Assembly (NCBI GenBank): GCA_951394045.1
Contig: OX595985.1
Span: 248,001-312,000, forward strand
Source of the DNA: Nitzschia sp. DOCU1
Taxonomy: Eukaryota; Bacillariophyta; Bacillariophyceae; Bacillariales; Bacillariaceae
Direction of reading: 5' to 3'
Length of the DNA stretch: 64,000 nucleotides
The position numbers and the translations under genes are program-made. Positions 18,990 to 30,080 of the stretch are shown in pieces (the first letter of the stretch is position 1; each line of letters begins with the position of its first letter). The notes under the pieces are model-generated. The model was not told where the DNA came from. It worked only from the letters and a program-made list of their open reading frames with translations, and ran no database searches.

Positions 18990-21447
18990 ATGGTGGACAA
19001 TCCTAATAACAATGACGGTCGTTACACTGTCGATATTCGCGTCTTTATTGGCATGATCGTGATGGCCATGGCGATCAGCTTTGGCGTCGGAGTCGGCATG
19101 GGCCCGACGGCGATGCAGCTCTTGCAAAAGCAGCAGCAGTTGCAAAGCAGCAGCAAGTTGCCAGAGGTCACTTCTGTCAACTTTGCGACGCCTCTAGAAG
19201 TCCCCCAGTCGGACGATTTGCATGAACCCGCGGGACAGGTGAGTTAATTAACTTTGTCTGCTGGATTTCAGGAACGACAATAAGAACACGACTGCTCACA
19301 CGCTTCTTGTACGCTACCAAAGCATCTCTTGGTGGACATTAAAGGCATCGAGGCCGACTTTTTGGACAGTGAAGCTCGTTTGTCCCACGCCATGGTCGAG
19401 ACAGTCAAACAGTCGGGCCTCACCATGCTGTCGTATCATTGCCACAAACTCATTCCCAAGGGCGTCAGTTGCGTCGGCGTCTTGTTGGAATCCCACATTA
19501 GTTTCCACACCTGGCCCGACGAGGGCGTCATCACTCTGGATTTGTTTACGTGCGGAAACAAGCCCTTGATTCCAGCTGTGGGAACCATCAAGGAATTGTT
19601 TGGTATTCCTCGAGCGGGGGACGAAATTCGCATGCAATGGAGTCACGAACTGCGAGGCTTTCGAAACAAGAACAGAAGCCGCCAAGACGGTTCTTTGACT
19701 GCCAATTCCAACTATGCCGTATTGGATCATAACTCCGACCTCAGTGAAATGATTTGGTCGCCAATCGATTGTGTCGTCAAGGATCAAATTGTCTCGACTC
19801 TGACGAAGTATCAACGTGTCGATATTTGGGATTTGGTAGGATTGGAGGAAACGCCGAGTTATGCCGATGCTTTGAAGCATAATTTGCAACCAGGTGATCC
19901 CCGTTGGACAACGGCAGAAATTGTCAGTCCGACTCGATACTTGTTTTTGGATGGCGTCCTTCAGAGTGAATCGACGTCGCACGTTGAATATCATGAAGCT
20001 ATGGTTCATCCTGGAATGTTCTCGCATCCTCACCCCACCCGTGTGGCCATTAGTAAGGACTGTGCTGTATGGATTGCAAATGCAATCATATCAACGTTGT
20101 AGTCTCACCACATACCTGTTCCTGCTATTACTGCTGCTACCGCTAGTTGGTGGAGGCGAAGGTGCGACCTTGCGGGAAGTTCTCAAACACAAGACGGTGG
20201 AACACGTCACCATGGTGGAAATTGATCAAGAATTGATTGACATTGTCAAGGAACACATGCCTTATTTCAGTGATTGCTCGGATTTGGTCGGACGTTCGCC
20301 AGACTGTTTCGCCGACCCATCGACCAACCTTGTCATTCAAGATGCGTCGGCGTGGTTGACGCAAGAGCAGCCCACGCAAAAGTTTGATGTCGTCATCTTG
20401 GATGCTATGGAACCTGAAATGGGATCTCCCATTAGCAAGAGCTTATATCAAGCATATGCCGATGGAGGATCCTTGGAACTCATTATGAATTCTCTTACGG
20501 ACGAGGGCATTTTGGCCATTCAAATTGGTCGAGCACCTACCATTTTGGATCCGCGTCCGGATATTGGATTCAATGCCCCACGAGAAGCACTCTTTCAAGC
20601 ATTGGAAGGTTTGGATCAAGTCGCTGCTATGTTTGTTTATGAAGACCCTCATTGTGGATTTACCGAACCAAGAGCATTCATGGTCGTTTGCAAATCTTCG
20701 AGTTGTCGCAAACGATTTTATGCAAGCGCGGATGAAATGGATTACTTTATTTATGATCGTATCGTCAAGACACATTCCAAGACTCGTGCTCTCAAATACT
20801 TTGATGGGGTAACGCATTTGGGATATCAAGTCGCCCCGAAAGCATGGGAAACCATTTATTGTCGACGAGAACCGACGCCGTTTGAATGTGCCTATCGCCA
20901 TTTGGATTTCAAGGCACCCCTCATGGAATTCAATCTCCAAGACGAAGCCGCCGGTGCCTTTTCAGTCACCGCGGAATATGTCATTGGCGAAGATGGTAAC
21001 CCCACACAGGATGTTTCTGCGACTCACGTTTGGGCCAATGTCGATGTCCCCAAGGGCGCGTACATCATGCCCGAACACTTGGCAAGTTCGCTTCAATTGA
21101 CTCATCAATCGATCGCGAATTTGAAACGCAATTTGGAATATGGGGGCGTCACAGTGATTGAAGACTTTGTCGACTTTGTGGAAGAACATGGTCATGAAAG
21201 TCAAGCGATGGGAAGTGCTCGTACCTTGGTCGAAATTGGTGCTTCGTACTTTATTCAAGTCGTGGAGAGTGAGGAGGAAGCCAATGTGGGTCGTTGGATT
21301 CCACCTCATCCTGAAGGCAAACGCCCAAAGTATTCTCCAGTCTATGAACGTCATCGGCTTTCGTTTGATGTCTTTATGGTTGCCACGAAAGATATTCCTC
21401 GCGGTACCGAATTGAAGCGTTATTCCAAAATGTGGCAAGCCGCCTAA
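18990..21447 (+). CDS. AdoMet decarboxylase-spermidine synthase fusion
   Basis: Exons 18990-19238, 19323-20052 and 20147-21447 join in frame to 759 aa (introns GT-AG, 84 and 94 nt). ATG 18990 lies in CACCATGG. Residues about 16-40 form one membrane helix. A bacterial-type (SpeD) decarboxylase follows from H84 (HLLVDIKGIEADF). In ESHISFHTWPDEG, S140 should be the self-cleaving, pyruvoyl-forming Ser, with the LDLFTCG Cys at C160. An aminopropyltransferase follows: EYHEAMVHPGMF, then IIGGGEGATLREVLKH spanning the second splice site, then VEIDQELIDI and VVILDAMEPEMG. The catalytic Asp of the usual D-x-x-D-P is replaced by Glu (DAMEP). The last ~150 residues form an extra domain (WANVDVPKGAY ... 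FMVATKDIPRGTEL), vaguely SET-like. The protein would make decarboxylated AdoMet and use it to build polyamines; long-chain polyamines take part in diatom silica formation, but a link here is inference. Confidence 0.88.
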
Positions 21448-22100
21448 TAATCATGGATTAAGGCGGGAATGGAACGCTGAAGAGCGAGGAATCCGGCGAA
21501 ACTCTTTGGAAATTCTAGAGTATACCACAAAATAAAGGTTGCGCACCGGTGGGACAAGCAAACAAACAATTAATGAATCAACTTTGTGTGCCATCCATAT
21601 TCTAGTTCTAAGCGAGTATCTCTACGAGCATGCTTTCATAGTTAAAGCCGGGATTCGGATTACTGCTCGGTTGCTCTCTCTACTCTACTAGTAGGGTAGA
21701 GAGGTCTAGCTGGCGAGTAGAGGAGTTGAATGATATCGAGCTGCCGTACTTGACAACTTGTGGTGGATACATCCTCTGCGGAATTTAGATGAGGACGACT
21801 ATTGCTATGCTGCTTGCAGAGAAGTGACAAAGCTGCGGTCGTTTGCCGTTCCATAAGCTTCTATAAGTACAGAAGCTAAGACAAAGGTTTAGACTAGCTA
21901 GGGATTTAGTAATCGTAGCTACTACTAGCTACTAGTACTACTAGAGCTCTCGTCTCCGCGGCACTCTAGTACTACTAGTACTATTGCGCTGCTTTCACAT
22001 CGGTCGCTAGCTACTCCAGCTAGAGTCGAGATTCGACAACTGAGCTCCTTGGAGCGTCCCCATCGGCCGAATTGTTCACAGTAGTACCTGTGGGGGTCTA
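21448..22100. other. Intergenic, triplet-rich
   Basis: 3' flank of the polyamine gene with an AATAAAGG signal near 21531. From 21880 it becomes CTACTAGTA-rich. No gene seen. Confidence 0.4.
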
Positions 22101-22200
22101 CCTGGAGTCTGCGGACATATCGCGAATTCCGAAGAGCTCGTGGAACTCGTGATATTTATCCCCATAAATCGAAGTTGGGGAATGTTTCCCCCGATAAATT

Positions 22201-22317
22201 GTCTTATGATCATAAGACATGTCTTATGATTTTGTCTTATGATCATAAGACATGTCTTACGATTTTGTCTTATGATCATAAGACATGTCTTACGATTTTG
22301 TCTTATGATCATAAGAC
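22201..22317. repeat. Palindrome array 1 (4 x 18 bp, period 33)
   Basis: Four exact copies of the palindrome GTCTTATGATCATAAGAC start at 22201, 22234, 22267 and 22300. They are separated by 15-bp spacers ATGTCTTACGATTTT (the first spacer has ATGATTTT). Confidence 0.97.
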
Positions 22318-22538
22318 AATTTCTGTGTTCCCTTGTTCAAGGCGAACACACCAACGAACATCTGCATCTGGTGGGCCGGCCCACCAAGAATGCCGTTGCC
22401 TTGCCGCGCCAAGTGACTGCTGGCGCTCAACGATTCATTACAGCCATGGATATTTATGTATGATATTCACACACAACGGCAATTTTAGTGTTCGCCTTGT
22501 CAGTTGGAGCGAATGCGACATGATATTCGACAAAAATT

Positions 22539-22655
22539 GTCTTATGATCATCAGACATGTCTTATGATTTTGTCTTATGATCATAAGACATGTCTTATGA
22601 TTTTGTCTTATGATCATAAGACATGTCTTACGATTTTGTCTTATGATCATAAGAC
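22539..22655. repeat. Palindrome array 2 (4 x 18 bp, period 33)
   Basis: The same unit and spacing as array 1 and in the same orientation. Copies start at 22539 (one mismatch, CATCAGAC), 22572, 22605 and 22638. Confidence 0.97.
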
Positions 22656-23136
22656 AATTTCTGTGACTATCCCCCTTTTTGTGGGGGCGAAGACATGCGC
22701 GCGGGGAGCGCGCATCCAAAAATGTCCGCAGACTCCTGTAGTAGAGCGGCAGCAAAGCGTTTTGGTATGTACCCATCACGGTAAGGCTGATACGCATATC
22801 ATTTCGGCTCAAAACAGAGAGACATTCCCCAGTGAAAAAGCTTAATTGTTGGGGTCATAGAAGCCCTTCCGACTCTCTGCAATCGTCGGCATAATTATTC
22901 CGGGACATTTTAGGCGGGAGATTCCAACAAGCACAAAAATTCGTCGAGCCGTCGACAATACGTACTTTTCCTGCAGTACTGTATGTACCACAAAAGCCCC
23001 TATGCTCATTTCTCTCTGGGTGCTTTTTGGCAGACAAGAGCACTTCACATCGTAACCACCATTCATCCTATTCCACTATAGTACTACCTGTGGCAACCAA
23101 GCTAGTAGTCACATCTACTACAAATAATATCTTAGA

Positions 23137-26100
23137 ATGAGCGACGATGACGATGGCTCGTCGCTCTCATCGGCCAGCCTCCAACTCGGCGATCGGGACC
23201 GGCCGCTGAGCGTGCGACAGGTGGTGAATGCCAAGGCGATAACAGCAGGGCCTCGTCGTTCCGATGGCAGCGGCAGCATCGATTATGGCAGCGACGACAG
23301 CATGGATGATTTGGAACTGGGGCAGCCCGATGATTCCGTAGATATCATCGAGCTCAGCACGGACGACGAAGCCGACTGGAAAGTTCCTTCCAGCGACGAC
23401 GAAGGCGACAATCTGAAGCAGCAGGTCCGAGACTCACTTCTCCATCCGGACGAGAACATGGCTAAACACGAGATGAGTCGAGTCGCGTGCCTACGAATCA
23501 TGGTAGTATGGGCCTTTGTCCTGGGCACGGCAGCTACTGGCGTTCTATCTTGGCTATTTGTGGAAGGCATTCTTCCGCTTCCTGACGAAAACCTGCTTCC
23601 AATCGTCGCAGCGGGGCCGTATGTGTTAGTGGCAGTGGTGGTGTGGTTCTATGATCGGGCGACGCGGCGGGCAACTACCAAACTCTCGCAAACTGCCAAC
23701 AAAAATCAAGCCATTGTGAATTCGCTCTTTCCGGCCAACGTTCGATCGCGAATGCTTAGACGAGAATCGCGACGGATCAAACAGGAAAAAGGAAACGGCA
23801 GAAATCGAGACGCTAGTAACGCGGATAGTCCCATGGTCAGCGACGATGAAAAGCATGGAAATGGAAATGGGAGCTGGATTGGATCCTTGGCTAGTGTTGG
23901 CAGTCGGGGTAGCAAGGGTAGCAAAGGATCAAGTCGGGCACGACGACGACGACGACGTGCCCAGGAAAATCGACAAAAACGCAAAGGGCGCAAGGCCGAT
24001 GCCTTGGCAGCGGCTACGTCCCCGGCCAATCAGACATTGGAAACCGCTCAGACGGATACTACTGCCATAACCACAATATCCACGCCTGAGGGACGGCCCA
24101 GCACCCCATTACCCGAGGACGATGATGACGAGGGACTCATCCCAAAGGAAATCTTGCGCACCAAGCCCATAGCCGACTTTTTCCCTCGATGTACGGTGTT
24201 ATTTGCAGGTGAGCTACTTGGGGTAATTGTTGATGTGCGTTTGATTTCGGCTGGCGTTTCTGATTACTCACCATTGCCCTCGTGCTTGCTTGTTCATACT
24301 TCTTCTACTACTATTGCAGACATTGTGGGATTTACCGCTTGGTCCTCAGTTCGTGATCCTACAGATGTTTTCACGTTGTTGGAGAGTCTGTACAGTTGCT
24401 TTGACGGAATTGCTAGACGCTTGAAGGTACGTCTCAACTGATTCTTCTGCTCCATTTGCTCATTTTCAATGGGCTAACTCACTCTTCCACCCCTACCGCT
24501 TCTGGTGTCAGGTCTTCAAAGTGGAAACAATTGGTGACTGCTACGTGGCCGTAACGGGTTTGCCCGAACCTCAGAATGACCATGCAGAAATCATGGCAAA
24601 GTTCGCTAGGTCGTGCATGTTCAAAATGTTGCAAATCGTGCGGGTGCTAGAGAAGCACTTGGGGCCAGATACAGGTAAGCTCCCGGACTCGTCTAAAGAC
24701 CGCATTTCACTCGCACTTAACATTTGGCTCCGGATACATCAGGTGATCTTTCCATGCGATTTGGATTGCATAGGTATGTTTTTGGGAGACGCTACCGATG
24801 GCTTCAATGGGCGTGCTCCATTTTTCTAACATGTTGTCTTGTCGTTTGTCTGCAATTGTTCTCCCCCCCGCCCCAACAACAACAACTAGCGGCCCCGTCA
24901 CAGCCGGCGTCATGCGTGGCGAAAAGTCAAGGTTCCAATTGTTCGGCGATACTGTGAATACGGCGGCTAGAATTGAATCTACGGGGGAACGAGATAAAAT
25001 TCATTTGAGTGCCGAAACGGCAGAGCTATTGATTGAAGCTGGCAAGCAGCACTGGGTAAAACTTCGCGAACAGCAGGTCCAGGCCAAAGGCAAGGGAAAA
25101 CTTCAAACCTATTGGCTTGAAATGAAAGCAAATTCTACCATGAAGAAAGGTCCAAAGGCCATTACTGGCGCGACGATGAATGATTCTGAATCCAGTATGC
25201 GATTAGGGTCGGATGACGAGGTATCTCTAAACGGGCATAAAAGCGTCGGTGGAGGAGTCAACAGCTTGGTGGCAATGTTTGAAAAGGCCGAGAAACTAAA
25301 TACTCTGGGAGAACGGACAAGGCGTCAAGCCGACTACACAGTCGAAGTCTTGACGCAAATTTTAAAGAAAGTTGCCGCCCATCGATGGGGCACCAAAGCA
25401 CCAACGACTCAACCCACCCCAAACGAGCTATCTAGATTTGCACAAATGGAAGCGTCAATGAATGGTAACTCGCCCCTTGAGGATGTAAATGAGGCGATAG
25501 ACTTTGCCAGCTTTCTCAAGGCATCGACGGGTACCAAGGCTGATAAAGTACAGCTTCCTCGCAACGTCGTAAATCAATTGCAAGACTTTGTGACTACTAT
25601 TGCTTCGATGTACAAGGGCCATGCTTTTCATTGTTGGGAACACGCTAGCCACGTGACGATCAGCTTGACAAAACTCTACTCGCGATTGGTCGATCCCCGG
25701 GAGAAGCCCGAGGGGTCGATTTCTGCAGCCAACAACCAGTGGGGACGGAAAGCCTCCAAGTCCAAAAAGGACAACGGCGCTGCTAACGAAAATGCCTCTT
25801 TTGGTATTCCGAACGATCCATTGACCGAGTTCGCGTTGGTGTTTGCGGCCATGGTTCATGATGTCAGTCATCCGGGATTTGGAAATGCTAAACTGGTCAA
25901 GGACAATGACAAGCTTGCCCAAAAGTATGGACGCAAGAGTCCGGCCGAACAGAACTCTTTAGATCAGGCGTGGTCCATCTTTCATCGCCCCGCCTACCAA
26001 GAGCTACGACGTTACATCTATGCCACAGAGGATGAAATGGTACGCTTCCGCCAACTCGTCACCACTTTAGTGCTCGCGACCGATATGACGGATCGAGACC

Positions 26101-26747
26101 TCTTCAAAGAACGCAACAAGCGATGGGATCGAGCTTTTACGAAGAAGACCAAGGACACAGAGACGATTAACCGCAAGGCTACGCTCGTTCTAGAGATCAT
26201 GATTCAAGTATCTAATATCGCCCATTGCGTCCAACATTGGAACGTTTACCTCAAGTGGAACAAGAAACTCTTTCAGGAAATGTGCGAGGCCTTCAAAACG
26301 GGACGACAAAGCGGGCAAAAGGACCCAGCCGAGTTTTGGTTCCAAGGGGAGTTGGCTTTCTTCGACGACGTGGTTATCCCACTAGCTTTGAAACTCAAGG
26401 AATGTGGGGCCTTTGGGGATGATGCCGAAGAGTTTGTGGCCTACGCTAAGTCAAATCGTCGTGATTTCCAAATCAAGGGCAGGGAAGTTATTCTGGACTA
26501 TCTGTCAGAGATTCGCGGTACAGGCGGCAGCGGCATGATGGGGACGAAACATTCGGCTTCATCGTCACATTCGAACGCGAGTTCGTTATGGTCATCAGAC
26601 AGTTCTCTCAAGTTCAAGCCCCCGTCTTCGTCCGGCGGCAAGTGGACCAAGCCGAATGGCAATGCTTCTTTGAGCAAGTTCCCCGCTCTGAGTCCTGTGC
26701 CGTCGTCATCGTCTTCACGGCCACCATGGAAGACTTCTTCGACGTGA
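23137..26747 (+). CDS. Class III nucleotide cyclase-phosphodiesterase fusion 1
   Basis: Exons 23137-24208, 24320-24426, 24512-24674, 24743-24773 and 24890-26747 join to 1,076 aa; all junctions are GT-AG and keep family sequence (for example A|DIVGFT, LKV|FKVETIGDCY, LH|SGPVTAG). Two membrane helices (about 118-142 and 150-172) are separated by only a short loop. The signalling linker NQAIVNSLFPANVRSRM follows. In the cyclase domain, D358 and D402 (GDCY) are metal sites, E398 fits guanine selection, and Q474 stands where guanylate cyclases have Cys, so GTP versus ATP use is open. The PDE domain has HAFHCWEHASHV (H702-H705) and the HDxxHxxxxN signature H781-N790. The usual late metal-binding Asp is Asn (N900 in VSNIAH), unlike paralogue 2. 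It should make, and perhaps degrade or sense, a cyclic nucleotide at a membrane. Confidence 0.88.
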
Positions 26748-27450
26748 ATGAAAAGATTAATGCCGGCGCCGATGCGACTCGAAGGAAAGAGAGAAGTAGA
26801 GACTCATCAGAGGCTTTTGCCGTTGCCAACTTGGGGGGTTCGACGTTGTTCTACTTGCAGATTCAATTCAGCTATCCCAGCGTCTTTTCTAGCTAGAGAT
26901 CAACTCACGTCATGGGTTCTCTTTTTGGCGGAACAATCAGGGTATCTAGATAAAATCACCTTATCAACACCGTGCGCCTGCCGGGCTAAAAATTCGCGCA
27001 ATACATAGTGTACGTGCGCCTACGGCGCACGATTGGCAAATTCTGCCTCGACGTCCCGAGTTTAGCCTGGCGGCAATAAGAGGGATTTTTCCTGCACATG
27101 AGCGTCCGCTGATTCGTACGACCTGATGATGTCATGCGTTCGCCCACGCGGCCAAAAAGAGGGGACGTGAGCGAAGCGGTACGGAGGCATTACCTGGTAA
27201 CTACAGTACAGCTGCCGAAAGGACCCAACTGCCGGTGCTCCCCCAAAAGGCCACAATCGTTTCGTCGCGATCGCGCCGATGACCGTCACAACGCAACTTT
27301 ATTTTTGCGTCTTGACCATGACAATGCAACTCTTTCAAGGCATTTCTTCCAAATCTAACTGGTAACTAATCAAAGTTTTTGCATATTCATGTATAATAAA
27401 CTAATAGTTAGCGATCTACGCAAGTTTCACCCTTCAAATCGATATAGTTC
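26748..27450. other. Intergenic region
   Basis: 3' flank of the cyclase-PDE gene. One TACCTGGTA (27191-27199). No gene recognised. Confidence 0.4.
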
Positions 27451-27464
27451 TTATTCAGTCGCGA

Positions 27465-28270
27465 ATTTTCCTCCCGGCTTGGCGTTGGTGATGATTTCTT
27501 GTTGGTGCAAGTAGCAAAGCATGTTGGAGAGCTTGCTCTTGCATTCTAGCGTGAAGATAGATTGTCAATCCCTATAAACTTCGTCCTTAGTGATGTTTCC
27601 CATTCTGGCCTTCCTCTCAATGTCCTGGATCATTCGCAGTAGCTTGCTGATCCTCTTGTTTTCCTTGGGGCATGGTGTATCCTCCATCTCGCCTTCCACT
27701 TGCTATGGAGAGCCGCCATACCGCCCTCAAAGTCAGTAGGAAACCTGCCTTTTGTGCCATCAAAGTCACCCCACAACTCTTGAAGGCGTGGGTACTAGTC
27801 CTGTGCCGTCATGCTGGACTCTCTCGCATGGTCAATGGACTTGAGCATCGTCATGGCTATGGTGGTCGTTTGGTGCTCGTTGTGGTGGAGGAAGAGGGAG
27901 CGGCAAATCCAACTCCATTTCGCCAACAAACAAAAGTAGATTGGTGCATTAGTGAGCGCCCCATGACAATGATGGACTCTCCAAGTCGCTCCAACACTGC
28001 ACTGTGGTTGGACTCCAGTTCTCGCATAATTTGCTGGTGCGACTCCTGCAGCATCGACTGCAAATCCAACACTTGTCATCTATTTGCATCTCTAGAGCCA
28101 CTGCTGCACACCAGGAAGAATCATGTCAATATTTGCATCCAGTGGGGAGGATGCCGGCTCAAGCTCTGTCTTCATTGTCTCACAGAATGCCTGTACCTGG
28201 TAGTGGTAGCGGTAGTCGCCACAGTAGTAGTAGCGACCACCATAGAGCAATAGCTCGGTAATATCGAAAT
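27465..28270 (-). pseudogene. Decayed gene with GCR1-like DNA-binding domain
   Basis: On the minus strand, protein-like segments run through several frames. First comes a helical stretch beginning LDLQSMLQESHQQIMREL (about 28072-27960). Next is LQELWGDFDGTKGRFPTDF followed by KWKARWRIHH (about 27782-27680). After a frameshift comes NKRISKLLRMIQDIERKARM (about 27660-27600), interrupted by one in-frame TGA before a further ~35-codon stretch that ends KPGGKFATE and TAA. The order L-W-x-x-F/W, K-W-x-x-x-W-R, then a basic KR-I helix matches the GCR1_C type domain found in fungal GCR1 and in many diatom proteins. At least one frameshift and one nonsense codon make it a pseudogene unless unrecognised introns repair it. 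Confidence 0.45.
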
Positions 28271-28281
28271 AGCCCAAAAGT

Positions 28282-28431
28282 GCGATATTTTTAGTGATAG
28301 CAAAGACATATCAAAGAAGGAATTACCAGGTAATTCGCTCAAAGGAACCAAAAAGAGCGATATTTTTAGTTAACGACTGACCCATATCAAAGAACGAATA
28401 ACCAGGTATTTCGCGCGACAGGTAGTAAGCT
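28282..28431 (+). repeat. 75-bp tandem duplication
   Basis: GCGATATTTTTAGT occurs at 28282 and 28357. It is followed in both units by CATATCAAAGAA-GAAT-ACCAGGTA-TTCGC. The units differ at about a quarter of positions. Each contains one ACCAGGTA motif. Confidence 0.75.
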
Positions 28432-28439
28432 TACCGCTT

Positions 28440-29492
28440 ACCGCAAAATCAGTCGAGGCCAGACATGGTACCTGCCTGCAAACGAGCAACAGTGGCATTT
28501 TCTGCTGGATGAGGTACTACAGGGGGCTCTATAGAGTCCTCAGGGCTACTGGCAGCAGATGCTATCAGGGTTATCTTGTAACACTGAACGATGGTGACCA
28601 CAACGACGACGGCGGCAACTATGGTAGTAGGTATCGTCCGCCGCCACTGCAATCGTGACGGTCATGCTTTTGTAAGTCCCCAAAGATCACCCCCCAAATT
28701 GAGTGCCCTCCGGCGAACGACAGCCCGTGTGGTGCGAGGCAAAAGCAAGTCCCGAATATTTCGGAAGTGTGCTACTGACGTCATCAAGGAGGTAATAAGC
28801 TGACTTATTCCGGCCATCCGACATGCTCGATTAATTTTGGCGCTCCAATAAGTTGAAATATTGCCCCCCAATTTTAGCCTCGCAGGCAAACGCGGCAAAA
28901 TTTTTTAGCCCAAAGTTATAATAATATTATCTTTGCTACAGTCAGCAAATACCGTAGTACTGCGAGTCGACGAAGACTGGTATGATGATCTTAACTCGCT
29001 ATTACCATATGGCCGACGTATACCTGGTACGATACCAGCGTACGAGGTAATCCGCTACTACCGGTAAATCGATACCGTAGCACTATTAAGAAGCAACGGG
29101 GAATCCTTGTGCTGGTGTCAAGAACGCGGCTGGTTCTCTATCCCCAGAGTTCGCATACCTGCGGCATTGTAGAATCAGAGGACAGTAGCAAGTGCTATAA
29201 AAATTTTTGTTTCTCCGATTGGGTTCGCAGAAAGGCATAATTGCTTTCGGAAATTCGGAGGAAAATTTCAATACCGATATACCGGTAGTTGAAGCTGTTT
29301 TCCCGCCGACTGTGTCGTTGGTAGAAGCAGCAGTCCTTTTGTTGCGAATAAGCCGAAAAAGAACACAGGTTCGCCCAAATCCCGCGTTGGGCCGGTTTTT
29401 CCGTCCGGGGCTGGTTCCATTCTTCGCGATACTGCGATGACGTACAGCTGTTGCGACAATAGCTCACAATTTCAATCCATATTTCTATCACC
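28440..29492. other. Intergenic region
   Basis: No gene recognised; a 67-codon frame at 28449-28652 lacks an ATG. It contains TACCTGGTA (29021-29029) and TACCGGTA (29059-29066 and 29280-29287) within 300 bp upstream of the next gene, a local cluster of the recurrent palindromes. Confidence 0.4.
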
Positions 29493-30080
29493 ATGCCTTC
29501 ACTACCTTTAGTAATGGAATTCAGCAACGGTGGACTTCGAGGTTTCAAATCACGGCACAACCGCCTGATAGTAGCAGGAGATGACCCCAGTTCAGCCAGC
29601 ACTGAATCCACAACGTCAACGGGGAAGAACGCTATTAAAAGCAAGAACGGGCACGCAGCTACTAAACCGAAGAAATCTGTCAGCTTCAACACAAGCGTAA
29701 AAGTGCGAAAGATCAGCTCGCATAGAAGGTACTCTGCAGAGGAGCGAGCTAACATGTGGTATACAGCGGTAGAATCCAAGGACATCCGTTCTGCAGCGAT
29801 CGCCACCGTCAAAAAGATGATGAAGCATCTCCCAGTCGACGATGACCCAAATGATTGCTCTCGTGGCTTGGAGTACAAGACGCCCAAGCAAAACAAGATC
29901 CGACAAGCAAGAAAGATGGATATTATCTTTGCTGTTCTCAATGAACAAGTGTCGAATGAGGGCAAGCCCAACTGTGCCGATTTGATGGCCGAAGTTTACA
30001 TCTCCTGTAACCGGTCTTGTACCGTGGAAGCGGCGAGAAGAGGTGCGATGGACGCCGTTGAAGCTTGGGGCATGGATTGA
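29493..30080 (+). CDS. YSxEER-family protein (diatom family, function unknown)
   Basis: A single-exon protein of 195 aa from ATG 29493 (CACCATGCC) to TGA. The N-terminus is Ser/Thr/Lys-rich, with a KKSVSFNTSVKVRKI strand. The conserved core is RRYSAEERANMWYTAVESKDIR (about residues 78-99), then SRGLEYKTPKQNKIRQARK, and a helical C-terminus ending AMDAVEAWGMD. The pattern VSF...V-R-x-I, Y/F-S-x-E-E-R-x-x-x-W-Y, RGLE/RGLH is shared with the gene at 52201-53076, so the two are paralogues. I have seen this pattern in many diatom proteins, but no function is known to me. Basic content suggests a nuclear or nucleic-acid-associated role; this is only inference. Confidence 0.75.
   Translation: MPSLPLVMEFSNGGLRGFKSRHNRLIVAGDDPSSASTESTTSTGKNAIKSKNGHAATKPKKSVSFNTSVKVRKISSHRRYSAEERANMWYTAVESKDIRSAAIATVKKMMKHLPVDDDPNDCSRGLEYKTPKQNKIRQARKMDIIFAVLNEQVSNEGKPNCADLMAEVYISCNRSCTVEAARRGAMDAVEAWGMD

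Larger units (their letters stand above)
22101..22738. mobile_element. MITE-like element with TA flanks and palindrome arrays
   Basis: The left end starts CCTGGAGTCTGCGGACAT (22101) and the right end reads inversely AGGAGTCTGCGGACAT (ending 22738), making ~17-bp terminal inverted repeats with a small indel. Both ends are directly flanked by TA, the duplicated target of Tc1/mariner-type elements. There is no coding capacity; open frames inside are only translations of the palindrome repeats. Two internal arrays of four 18-bp palindromes lie in direct orientation (22201-22317 and 22539-22655). A GC-rich hairpin (GCGCGC-GGGGA-GCGCGC) lies near the right end at about 22696-22712. Confidence 0.75.

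Noticed and set aside
22201..22655. Regular 18-bp repeat with 15-bp spacers as a CRISPR-like array
   Set aside because: The spacers are also nearly identical, the repeats are short perfect palindromes, there are no cas genes, and the DNA is eukaryotic.
22175..22812. Open frames with repeated MIIRQNRKTCL-like peptides on both strands
   Set aside because: They are only translations of the 33-bp palindrome arrays in a non-coding MITE-like element. The 33-bp period is a multiple of three, which keeps frames open.
27672..28253. 193-codon plus-strand frame
   Set aside because: The start codon is not ATG, the sequence is not protein-like, and the minus strand carries a better-supported GCR1-like remnant.
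28449..28652. 67-codon minus-strand frame with a hydrophobic start
   Set aside because: It begins with TTG; no ATG in a suitable place and no downstream family sequence.
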